Positions 1 through 6,042 of a DNA stretch of 6,042 nt are shown piece by piece. This stretch comes from Gammaproteobacteria bacterium (GTDB taxonomy: Bacteria > Pseudomonadota > Gammaproteobacteria > Pseudomonadales > Azotimanducaceae), in assembly GCA_027293665.1 (NCBI GenBank), contig JAPUFN010000106.1:1-6042 (forward strand). The letters are read 5' to 3'. Below the pieces are notes generated by a model, which worked only from the letters and a program-made list of their open reading frames with translations, was not told the DNA's origin and did not search any database. Each line of letters opens with the position of its first letter. Within the stretch, counting starts at the first letter, position 1. A program made the translations under genes and the position numbers.

Positions 1-705
1 ATCTTGCTGCTGGTGTTCAAGGACACGATCCTGTCACTGGTTGCCAGCGTGCAACTCACTGCACAGGATATGGTCCGTGTGGGCGACTGGATTGAGATGC
101 CGCAGTTTGGTGCCGATGGCGACGTGGTTGATGTGCAGCTCCACACCGTCAAAGTGCAGAACTGGGACAAGACGATCACGACGATCCCGACGCACCGGTT
201 AATTACTGACTCGTTCAAAAACTGGCGTGGCATGTCGCAGTCAGGAGCCCGGCGGATCAAGCGCGCCATTTTTGTCGACGTGTCATCGATCCGCTTCCAG
301 ACGCAAGACGAAGTTAATCATTTCACACGTTTCGCGCTGTTGAGGGACTACGTCAAGGACAAAGAACAGGAACTGGCCAATTACAATGCGGGACTCGCGA
401 CCGAGGTGGACGCGGAAGTCAACAGGCGACGCCTGACGAACCTCGGCACGTTTCGCGCGTATGCATATAACTATCTGAAAAATCACCCGAGGATCCATAA
501 AGGCATGACGCTGATGGTTCGTCAGCTCTCGCCAGGTCCCGAGGGACTGCCGTTGGAGATTTACTGCTTCACGAGCACGACCGAATGGGCTGTATACGAA
601 GACATTCAATCGGACATATTCGATCACCTGCTGGCAATCGTGCCGGAATTCGGCCTGCGCCTGTACCAGAAACCAGCGGGTTCAGATTTGGCGAACCTCA
701 AATAA
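1..705 (+). CDS. YbdG-type MscS-family mechanosensitive channel, C-terminal part (5' truncated by window edge)
   Basis: Inner-membrane channel of the MscS superfamily; such proteins release small solutes when turgor rises. The reading frame is open from the first base, so the gene starts upstream and about 234 C-terminal residues are visible. The family's E. coli member YbdG has about 415 residues, so the N-terminal membrane helices are missing here. The visible part begins at the end of the pore helix (KDTILSLVAS), then enters the beta domain with VRVGDWIEMP, GDVVDVQLHTVKVQNWD and TTIPTHRLITDSFKNWRGM. This closely matches the YbdG pattern, including the SGARRIKR segment that follows. The rest, to LYQKP near the C-terminus, is the cytoplasmic domain. 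The gene converges on the operon to its right, and no clear terminator follows its TAA. The MscS-family assignment is firm; the YbdG subgroup is very likely from remembered motifs. Whether it gates as a miniconductance channel cannot be told from sequence. Confidence 0.93.
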   Translation: MLLLVFKDTILSLVASVQLTAQDMVRVGDWIEMPQFGADGDVVDVQLHTVKVQNWDKTITTIPTHRLITDSFKNWRGMSQSGARRIKRAIFVDVSSIRFQTQDEVNHFTRFALLRDYVKDKEQELANYNAGLATEVDAEVNRRRLTNLGTFRAYAYNYLKNHPRIHKGMTLMVRQLSPGPEGLPLEIYCFTSTTEWAVYEDIQSDIFDHLLAIVPEFGLRLYQKPAGSDLANLK

Positions 706-888
706 ATTGGTCGGGGTGAGACGCCGGGTCAGCCGCTGTGCAGCTTGGCCTGCCGGCTAACTGCGCCATTCTCGGCGCGATCCCAAGGACAGTTCACGGA
801 CTGCCTATAGTTCCCCCCTGCTAGAGTTTCCCTATGGCCGTAGTTATTTTCCGGAGGAGATAGATTCGAAACTTGATCATGCTTATAT

Positions 889-915
889 CGCCTGGTTATC
901 TGTTTCGATAAGGCG
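889..915. repeat. Imperfect inverted repeat (bulged hairpin) in the intergenic gap
   Basis: The left arm CGCCT-GGT-TATC pairs with the right arm GATA-AGGCG around a 6-base loop. This gives nine base pairs with a 3-base bulge (GGT). There is no T-run on either side in either direction, so it is not a classical terminator. It could be an RNA-level structure at the end of one of the two converging transcripts, or chance. Confidence 0.35.
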
Positions 916-996
916 CGACGATTCATACGCAGCTATCAGAACAATGCGACTATTCAGTCAGTCGAACGAGAATGTTTGCAAGCCTTCGCGGTATAA

Positions 997-1010
997 GTTG
1001 CGGTCGCAAC
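997..1010. repeat. Perfect short inverted repeat GTTGCG-GT-CGCAAC
   Basis: Two 6-base arms are separated by 2 bases; as RNA this would be a 5-bp stem with a 4-base loop. Read on the minus strand, it lies about 130 bases past the DUF4340 stop and is followed by TTATAC, which is too poor in T for a confident terminator call. It could equally be a small dyad binding site or chance. Confidence 0.3.
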
Positions 1011-1141
1011 GTCATTCTGGCGATTCAGGCTTATCATATACGCAGGCCCGAGCCCCGGTTTTGTGATAGGCACGTCGACATGCAGACTCTTGCCGATACT
1101 ATTTCCGGGTACCCTGAGTCGAGATTTACGGAGTTATTCGG

Positions 1142-2119
1142 CTAGCTTGCAGCGGCATCCTTCTCGTCACGTTTATCTCCAGCAGCCTCGCTTGACATGT
1201 CCTCGGTTGCGTCTTGCACCAGTTTCTCCCGTGTGGTCGCCCTAACGGGATCTACCGTGTATTCGGCCACCTTGAAGTAATAATCCAGATCCGAGCGTTT
1301 CAGCACGTAATAGGCGGCATTTTCAGGTTTGGAGAAACGGTAGTTCAAGACTTCACCGCCCTCAGTTGTCATCCTGACTTCAAATGTTGGCTCGTCCTGC
1401 CGGGTTGCAGGACGAGCGTCGCTACCCAACAGAGACTGGATACGCAGCCCGGCAAGCTTGCTGATCAGGGCGCGGCTTTCTTGCCCGTTGGTTTGTTCCT
1501 TTTCTCCCAGGTCCGCCACCTGCAGCTCGCCGTCCTCCCGTTGCAAAATGAGTCCGGGCATCTCGAGTCGCTGCACAGAATTTGCATCGAGTATGAGAAT
1601 GTCCTTGTCGATCCAGTCGTCGGCTTTGGCATCTGCCTCCCAGGTGTTGAAATCCACCGCGAAAATTTCATCCCCCTCGCTGGGCCTGACATACACCTTG
1701 CGAAATCCGGGGGAGGAACCGACGTAGAGGGTGGCCTGGGTATCATCGTCCGAGAGCAAAATCAGTTTTCGCTCAAACTGCTCCTCGTCCACCGCGAAGC
1801 GCTGCGCGGCGCCCCGGGTCCTGGCCACAGGCCAGCCTTTCTCCAGTGCGGCGAGATTGTCCAGCAGCTGCTCGACCTCGCGCTGGCTGGCCGGGAAATC
1901 GCCGCTGCCCGGCAGCAGCCACTTACCATCCCGTTTCCTGAGCTCCACACTATCTGTGCCGTCTGAAATCTGCAGAGCGTTCACTGCTTGTTTATCAAAA
2001 GACAGTAACTTCTCTTCGGCCTGAAATGTACCGTAATCCTCACCGGTCAGGTTAAGAATCACGGCCAGGACCAGTTGTGTTGCCAGCAGGCCGCTCAGAA
2101 TAAAGATCCACTTTTTCAT
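1142..2119 (-). CDS. DUF4340 domain-containing protein, membrane-anchored (third gene of Gld-type ABC operon)
   Basis: 325 residues. Residues about 4-22 form one hydrophobic helix after MKKW, read as an uncleaved signal anchor, so the rest should lie in the periplasm. The soluble part has typical DUF4340 features: KWLLP with FPAS (about 66-78), a helix spaced as VEQLLDNLAALEKGWPVA, the block YVGSSPGFRKVYVRPSEGDEI (132-151) leading into FAVD, and DDWIDKDIL (167-175). A second similar unit follows, to about residue 295. The last 20 or so residues are an acidic, Ala-rich tail that looks disordered. Members of this family usually sit directly after GldG-type genes, as here; their biochemical role is unknown. 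The ATG is 3 bases from the preceding stop. Its Shine-Dalgarno AGGGTG (2126-2131) lies in the last two codons of the upstream gene, 6 bases from the start, so translation is probably coupled. Family call firm; function open. Confidence 0.9.
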   Translation of the reverse strand: MKKWIFILSGLLATQLVLAVILNLTGEDYGTFQAEEKLLSFDKQAVNALQISDGTDSVELRKRDGKWLLPGSGDFPASQREVEQLLDNLAALEKGWPVARTRGAAQRFAVDEEQFERKLILLSDDDTQATLYVGSSPGFRKVYVRPSEGDEIFAVDFNTWEADAKADDWIDKDILILDANSVQRLEMPGLILQREDGELQVADLGEKEQTNGQESRALISKLAGLRIQSLLGSDARPATRQDEPTFEVRMTTEGGEVLNYRFSKPENAAYYVLKRSDLDYYFKVAEYTVDPVRATTREKLVQDATEDMSSEAAGDKRDEKDAAAS

Positions 2120-2122
2120 CGC

Positions 2123-4993
2123 TTACACCCTGCCATTTTCTGTGGTGCCAAGAATAGCAGCGTAGCGAAGTGTCGCCCGCTTGTTTGTCTGCCTGCGGAT
2201 GAGCGCGATCAGGAGCAGACCGAAAAGCGGCAGCCCATAGTTGAGGTATTCCCAGAACAGCTGGGATTCCCTGTCCAGTGGCTTGAGGGTGCGCGAGAAA
2301 TTCGCCCGGCCACGAATGGCAAGCAGGCCGCTATCTTCCAGAGACCAGTCGAGCGCATTCTCCACCAGCTGGACCGGCTTCAGGTAGCGGGTGCCCATCC
2401 CGGAGCTGGCCAGATCCAGCATCGTATCGGTGAGGAAACTGCTGGATGCAAATACGATTATGCGTGCCGACGTGGGAGAGCGGTCGATTACCCGCGCGAT
2501 GACCGGTGCCTTCTCTTCATCGTCCGCCCGCTCGGCGCCGCTGACCAATGGCGAAGGTTTGTCCTTGAAGTAAGATTCGAACCGGCCTTCCACCGCTACC
2601 GCCAGCAGTTGTGCACCCCGTTTATCATCCACCGGAAAACCGAGTTCGCCATACACCTGGAAGTCGGGTTCGATCCCCATGCTCCCAGAGGTCCAGGCTT
2701 GATCTGAACTGTGCAGCAGGCGCGCCACTTTACGATCCTGGTTCGCCTGCTCATTCAGAGTAATGGGTGATGGCCAGGTCATCGTGACCTGATCGATGCC
2801 CATGGTCAGGCCGCCGTCCTGGCCGAGGCCACTGCTGCGGATATCGCTAAAATAGGGGTAGCTCACCATTCGTGTTTCGCGAAAGACATAGCCGCCGACC
2901 CGGCGTTCGATCGGTATGGGGAAAGACGCGTTCTGTGGGTCGAGTACCAACTGCTCTTCCAGCACAATGCCGTGGTGGCTTAGCCAGGTGATCAATGCAG
3001 ATTCGTTCTTGCGGGCGGACAAGCGATCCTGGATGTCTATTTCGAAGGGTGATGTCGCGACGACCACGGTACCGCCACGCATCAGGAACTGGTCAACCGC
3101 AAACAGCTGCCTGATGTTCAGCTTGTCCGGCGATAGCAGCAGCAGCAAATCGGCGTCATCTGGTATCCGACCGCTCATCATGTTGGTGGAGGCAAGGTTG
3201 TACGTCTCTGCCAGAGCCCCTCTTAACTGGTCGAAACGGTTTCCGCGGGAGGGCAAGCCGAACATGCCCGGTGTAGAGACCGGGGTGTGGATCGCCACGG
3301 TCTTCAGGAAGCCTCTGGAGAAGCGCTTCAGGGCCGCCTGCATGCCACGTTCCAGACCCGCTTTGTCATACTGTTCAGGCAGTGGCACCTGGATGATGCT
3401 CCCTTCCCCCTCCAGCGTCATGTAAAACCAGAATGTGTTGGTGTCCATTAGACTGGCGGCCATGGGGCGAAAGCCAAATTCACTCTTGATCTGGCTGGCC
3501 AGGACCCCGTCCTCGGCGTCCGGGTCGCGAATGTCGATATTCAGCGCGCCGCCCGAGCGCTCGACCATGTCATGCAATATCGTGTCTAACTCCTGGCGAA
3601 GTGTCTGCAGTACTTCGGGCAGTTTCTCGTTGTCGGAGATGTACCCTTTGAAGCTGACCGGATGGGGAATATTCTCGAACGGCTCGCCCGATCCCTGATA
3701 GGCATAGAGGATTTTCTTGATGGACAGAGTAATGTCGTACTCGGGATTGCGAAGTTCAACTTCCAGATCGGCCTCACTCTGCATCTTGACCTCGATGAGA
3801 TCGCTGAAATCGAGTACCTGATACTGGTCACCATACTGGATCAAGATATTGAAGTAGGAGTTGACCACCGTTGCCTGATACTTGCTGGCGAACTGGAACG
3901 GCACCGGCTGGATATCGTACTTTTCGTTTGCCTCTTGCTCCAATTCCGGATGCTCCTGGGGATCGATGAATTCCACCCGCACCCGGCCCTCCGCGACGAC
4001 CGCGTACTCTTGCAGCAGGTCGCGCAGGCGCGGCACCAGTGGCGCCAGCAGTGGATGAGTCTGAGCGCTGAAATAGCCGCGGATCAGCAGCGGTTCCTGC
4101 AGTTGCGCCAGGTAGCTTCGGGTGGCGTCTGAGATTGAGTAGACGTTTCCCTCGGTTAGGTCCGCGCGCACCGAATCCACCGGCGCAAGCCATAGATTGG
4201 CTGTCAAGAAATTCGCTGCGACCAGCGTGACGACGAGCCCCCAGCGCCGATGGTTGGCATTGGTTGCGTTACCGGCCCAGCGCAGTGACTCCAGCGCGTA
4301 GACGTTCAGCGTGAGAAAGACACCGACCAGGCTCACGTAGTAATACAGATCGCGCAGGTCGATTACGCCGCGGGTAATGGAGTCGAAGCGTGAGCCGGAG
4401 CCCAGAAGTCTGAGAAACTCCGAGGCCCGGTTGTCGAATAGTCCGGTCAACGCGTCGGTGCCCAGCAGATAGAAGCAGCCACAGACCACTGCCGTCAGGA
4501 TGAGGCTGACGATCTGGTTTGCCGAGCGCGCGCTGATAAACAGCCCGATAGCCGCGTAGGCCGCCGCCAGAAACCCGGTGGCGAGATAGCCGCCAAACAC
4601 CGGTCCCCAGTCCAGCGGGCCGAGCAGGCTAACGGTAATCGGCAGCGGGAGGGTCAAAAGCAGAGCCACCGCTATCAGGCCAAGGCACGCCATGAACTTG
4701 CCGAGCACCATCTGGTAGCTATCGACCGGCACGGTGAGCAGAAACTCCAAGGTGCCGGAGCGCCGCTCTTCCGACCACATGCGCATGGTAACGGCGGCGA
4801 CCAGGAAAATCAGCAGCAGCGGCATCCATTCGAACATGGGCCTCACATCCGCGATATTACGGGCGAAAAAAGTCTCCACCCAGAAGAAGACGAACAGTGT
4901 CACGGCCAGGAAAGCCCCAAGAAATATAAAGGCAATGGGGGAGGAGAAAAAGCCGGCAAATTCTTTGCGCGCGATTCGCAGAATAGTATTCAT
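2123..4993 (-). CDS. ABC-2 type permease fused to GldG-family extracytoplasmic domain (GldF-GldG fusion)
   Basis: 956 residues in two parts. Residues 1-240 are an ABC-2 (GldF/NosY-like) permease with about six membrane helices, near 18-38, 57-70, 98-120, 132-154, 160-178 and 216-236. The segment EERRSGTLEFLLTVPVD (75-91) is the typical ABC-2 coupling motif. Residues 251-956 are a GldG part (ABC-transporter auxiliary domain, related to IFT52). It has a helix at 251-270, then a soluble region of about 645 residues with the usual start DLTEGNVYSISDATRSYL and the blocks VRVEFIDPQEHPE, DADLLLLLSP and FLMRGGTVVVATSPFEID. A last helix lies near 916-932, with a positive tail (RRQTNKR). Basic residues before helix 7 and after helix 8 place the soluble region in the periplasm. 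The ATG overlaps the ATPase stop (ATGA); only AGG touches the start, so coupling is likely. Flavobacteria use separate GldF and GldG; fused forms occur in Proteobacteria. Substrate unknown. Confidence 0.93.
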   Translation of the reverse strand: MNTILRIARKEFAGFFSSPIAFIFLGAFLAVTLFVFFWVETFFARNIADVRPMFEWMPLLLIFLVAAVTMRMWSEERRSGTLEFLLTVPVDSYQMVLGKFMACLGLIAVALLLTLPLPITVSLLGPLDWGPVFGGYLATGFLAAAYAAIGLFISARSANQIVSLILTAVVCGCFYLLGTDALTGLFDNRASEFLRLLGSGSRFDSITRGVIDLRDLYYYVSLVGVFLTLNVYALESLRWAGNATNANHRRWGLVVTLVAANFLTANLWLAPVDSVRADLTEGNVYSISDATRSYLAQLQEPLLIRGYFSAQTHPLLAPLVPRLRDLLQEYAVVAEGRVRVEFIDPQEHPELEQEANEKYDIQPVPFQFASKYQATVVNSYFNILIQYGDQYQVLDFSDLIEVKMQSEADLEVELRNPEYDITLSIKKILYAYQGSGEPFENIPHPVSFKGYISDNEKLPEVLQTLRQELDTILHDMVERSGGALNIDIRDPDAEDGVLASQIKSEFGFRPMAASLMDTNTFWFYMTLEGEGSIIQVPLPEQYDKAGLERGMQAALKRFSRGFLKTVAIHTPVSTPGMFGLPSRGNRFDQLRGALAETYNLASTNMMSGRIPDDADLLLLLSPDKLNIRQLFAVDQFLMRGGTVVVATSPFEIDIQDRLSARKNESALITWLSHHGIVLEEQLVLDPQNASFPIPIERRVGGYVFRETRMVSYPYFSDIRSSGLGQDGGLTMGIDQVTMTWPSPITLNEQANQDRKVARLLHSSDQAWTSGSMGIEPDFQVYGELGFPVDDKRGAQLLAVAVEGRFESYFKDKPSPLVSGAERADDEEKAPVIARVIDRSPTSARIIVFASSSFLTDTMLDLASSGMGTRYLKPVQLVENALDWSLEDSGLLAIRGRANFSRTLKPLDRESQLFWEYLNYGLPLFGLLLIALIRRQTNKRATLRYAAILGTTENGRV
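2126..2131 (-). promoter_or_regulatory. Ribosome binding site of the DUF4340 gene, inside the end of the upstream gene
   Basis: On the minus strand the sequence is AGGGTG, 6 bases before the ATG at 2119. It is made of the last Arg and Val codons of the permease fusion, just before its TAA. This supports the chosen start and suggests that ribosomes finishing the permease help initiate the next gene. Confidence 0.6.
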
Positions 4994-5934
4994 CCTGAAT
5001 ACGCTTGCTCAACCGCCGAGATTTCGCTGAAGATCTGTTCCAGGTCGCGGCGCTCGGGTTGCAAGGCGTAGAGTTTCCACCCCTCTGTTGCAATGCGGCT
5101 GGCAACGATGTGCGCTGCTTCGGCAGGATCGCCGTCGTTTCCCAGGTCCAGAACATAGCGATTTCCCGGTCCTCGTTGCGACACTGGTTCCACCGACACA
5201 ACGCCGTCTACGGAACTTAGCATTTTGATCGCGCGCTCCGGTTTGGCATCGACGGCGACCTGCAAACGCTTGCCGGTCAACAGCTCGTCCATCGTGGAAT
5301 CCAGCACCTTGCGGCCATCGTGGATGATGATGACCCGGGTACAAATCGCCTGGACCTCCTGCAAAATATGCGTCGACAGGATAACGGTGGCGTGTTCCGC
5401 CATGCTGCGGATCAGGTCGCGCATATGCTGCACCTGGGTTGGATCCAGGCCGTTGGTCGGTTCGTCAAGGATGAGGACACGGGGGTTGTGCAGGATTGCC
5501 TGAGCTACACCCACTCGCTGACAAAAACCGCGGGAGAGTGTCCCGATGGCGTCCGTGGCTTTGGATGAAAGTTCCGTCTGGGCAATGGCCTCGCGTATCC
5601 GATCAGTTCTCTCGGCATCAGGAACACCGTGCAGCGTGGCGGCGTAATCGAGGTAATCAATCACCGTCATTTCATAGTAGAGGGGGTCGTTCTCCGGCAG
5701 ATATCCGATTTGCCGCTGGACGGTTGCGCGTTTTGTACTGATGTCCAAACCGTTAATCTCGATGTAACCGCCAGTGGGTTCGAGGTACCCGGTCAGCATT
5801 TTCATGATGGTGGTCTTGCCCGCGCCATTGTGGCCAAGCAGTCCGACGATCTCGCCCGTGCCGATCTCGAAGGACACCTGATCGACAGCAGTCAAATCGC
5901 CATATGTTCGGGTCAAAGACTCAACGCGTATCAT
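4990..5934 (-). CDS. GldA-like ABC transporter ATP-binding protein
   Basis: 314 residues; the nucleotide-binding subunit expected to drive the permease encoded next. Motifs in order: Walker A GHNGAGKTT (34-42); Q-loop region GYLPEN (77-82), with Glu where many ABC proteins have Gln; ABC signature LSRGFCQR (133-140); Walker B VLILDEPTNGLDP (153-165) with catalytic E158; and H-switch STH with H189. All catalytic residues are present, so it should be active. The part after about 225 is a C-terminal domain like that of GldA/CcmA-type ATPases, ending with DLEQIFSEI. I chose the ATG at 5934 because AGGA lies 8 bases upstream. A TTG directly before it (5937) would add one residue and cannot be excluded. 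The stop overlaps the permease start by 4 bases. It most resembles GldA and related export ATPases (NodI/YhbG type) rather than an importer. Family certain; transported molecule unknown. Confidence 0.94.
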   Translation of the reverse strand: MIRVESLTRTYGDLTAVDQVSFEIGTGEIVGLLGHNGAGKTTIMKMLTGYLEPTGGYIEINGLDISTKRATVQRQIGYLPENDPLYYEMTVIDYLDYAATLHGVPDAERTDRIREAIAQTELSSKATDAIGTLSRGFCQRVGVAQAILHNPRVLILDEPTNGLDPTQVQHMRDLIRSMAEHATVILSTHILQEVQAICTRVIIIHDGRKVLDSTMDELLTGKRLQVAVDAKPERAIKMLSSVDGVVSVEPVSQRGPGNRYVLDLGNDGDPAEAAHIVASRIATEGWKLYALQPERRDLEQIFSEISAVEQAYSG

Positions 5935-5942
5935 CAAAAAAT

Positions 5943-5946
5943 TCCT
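5943..5946 (-). promoter_or_regulatory. Ribosome binding site of the ABC ATPase gene
   Basis: AGGA on the minus strand lies 8 bases before the ATG at 5934 and 5 bases before the alternative TTG at 5937. Both spacings work, so the site supports a start here but does not alone choose between them; ATG is preferred as the stronger codon. No convincing -10/-35 pair is visible in the 105 bases upstream. Confidence 0.55.
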
Positions 5947-5954
5947 GGTTTATC

Positions 5955-6042
5955 TTAGTCGTCGCTATGATTCTCGTTTCCTTGAGAGGCGCCATGACCT
6001 GAGGTAGGGTTTCTTTGAAAGTCGATCTTGCGTGAGGCAATG
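5955..6042 (-). CDS. Possible C-terminal tail of an upstream minus-strand gene (cut by right edge)
   Basis: One minus-strand frame is open from the window edge to a TAA at 5955-5957 and encodes about 28 residues, beginning IASRKIDFQ and ending NENHSDD. The hydrophilic, acidic end is plausible for a real C-terminus. The stop would lie 20 bases before the ATPase ATG, with the ATPase ribosome binding site in between, which fits an operon junction. However, 28 codons is too short to prove coding, and no family can be named. The alternative is that this is the 5' untranslated region of the operon. Confidence 0.3.
   Translation of the reverse strand, partial: IASRKIDFQRNPTSGHGASQGNENHSDD

Larger units (their letters stand above)
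706..1141. other. Intergenic gap between convergent genes; no supported gene
   Basis: This stretch of 436 bases lies between the stop codon of the channel gene and the stop codon of the DUF4340 gene, which converge. It looks less GC-rich than the flanking genes. The longest open frame (minus strand, 729-926, 65 codons) has no recognisable motif and lies where no gene is needed. I saw no tRNA arms, repeat array or insertion-sequence ends. It contains three small inverted repeats (731-758, 889-915 and 997-1010), none followed by a proper T-run, so I do not call a factor-independent terminator. Transcription from both sides may end here by Rho or through these structures, but that is inference. 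Confidence 0.6.

Noticed and set aside
731..758. Hairpin AGCCG...CGGCT with an inner GCAG/CTGC pair, 25 bases after the channel gene's stop
   Set aside because: Position suits a terminator, but the stem is interrupted by unpaired bases and no T-run follows in either direction.
729..926. Minus-strand open frame of 65 codons in the intergenic gap
   Set aside because: No recognisable motif, amino-acid make-up not protein-like, and no supporting context; most likely chance.
1045..1062. GC-rich stretch followed by TTTT (CCGAGCCCCGGTTTT)
   Set aside because: The stem would be only three base pairs, too weak for a factor-independent terminator.
1214..1966. Plus-strand open frame of 250 codons
   Set aside because: Lies fully antisense to the DUF4340 gene, whose family motifs are clear; the frame is a shadow of that coding sequence.
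2075..2707. Plus-strand open frame of 210 codons
   Set aside because: Antisense to the end of the GldFG fusion and the start of DUF4340; no motif, so treated as a shadow.
6034..6042. GAGG followed by ATG at the right edge, as start of a divergent plus-strand gene
   Set aside because: The spacing between GAGG and ATG is only 2 bases and nothing after the ATG can be seen, so a gene cannot be supported.
5938..6042. Sigma-70 promoter for the operon (TAAGAT near 5952-5957 on the minus strand)
   Set aside because: A -10-like hexamer exists, but there is no acceptable -35 element at 16-18 bases, and it would overlap a possible upstream gene end.

Overview
This window holds one incomplete gene at its left edge, a gene-poor gap of about 440 bases, and a compact three-gene operon on the minus strand that fills most of the rest. 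The DNA is moderately GC-rich, with ATG starts and Shine-Dalgarno-type sites. The left-hand gene resembles the E. coli YbdG-type mechanosensitive channel, and the operon has the fused permease layout seen in Proteobacteria. Together these suggest a Gram-negative proteobacterium, probably a gammaproteobacterium and possibly an environmental or marine one. No finer assignment is supported.

Layout: 1-705 (+) is the C-terminal part of a YbdG/MscS-family channel, cut by the left edge. Positions 706-1141 are intergenic, between convergent genes; I see several imperfect hairpins but no convincing gene, tRNA or classical terminator. Positions 1142-5934 (-) are three tightly packed genes, read right to left: a GldA-like ABC ATPase (4990-5934), a 956-residue fusion of an ABC-2 permease with a GldG-type extracytoplasmic domain (2123-4993), and a membrane-anchored DUF4340 protein (1142-2119). 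The first two overlap by 4 bases (ATGA) and the last two are 3 bases apart. Positions 5935-6042 contain the ribosome binding site of the ATPase and possibly the tail of another minus-strand gene cut by the right edge.

How the genes work together (inference from family knowledge): the ATPase would power the permease half of the fusion in the inner membrane. The large GldG half and the DUF4340 protein would both face the periplasm and probably form an accessory assembly on it. The substrate is unknown. The Gld names come from Flavobacterium gliding genes, but nothing here indicates gliding. The channel gene is a separate convergent unit concerned with osmotic stress. The module is widespread but poorly characterised, and its notable points are the GldF-GldG fusion and the tight coupling; I found no clearly unprecedented system.
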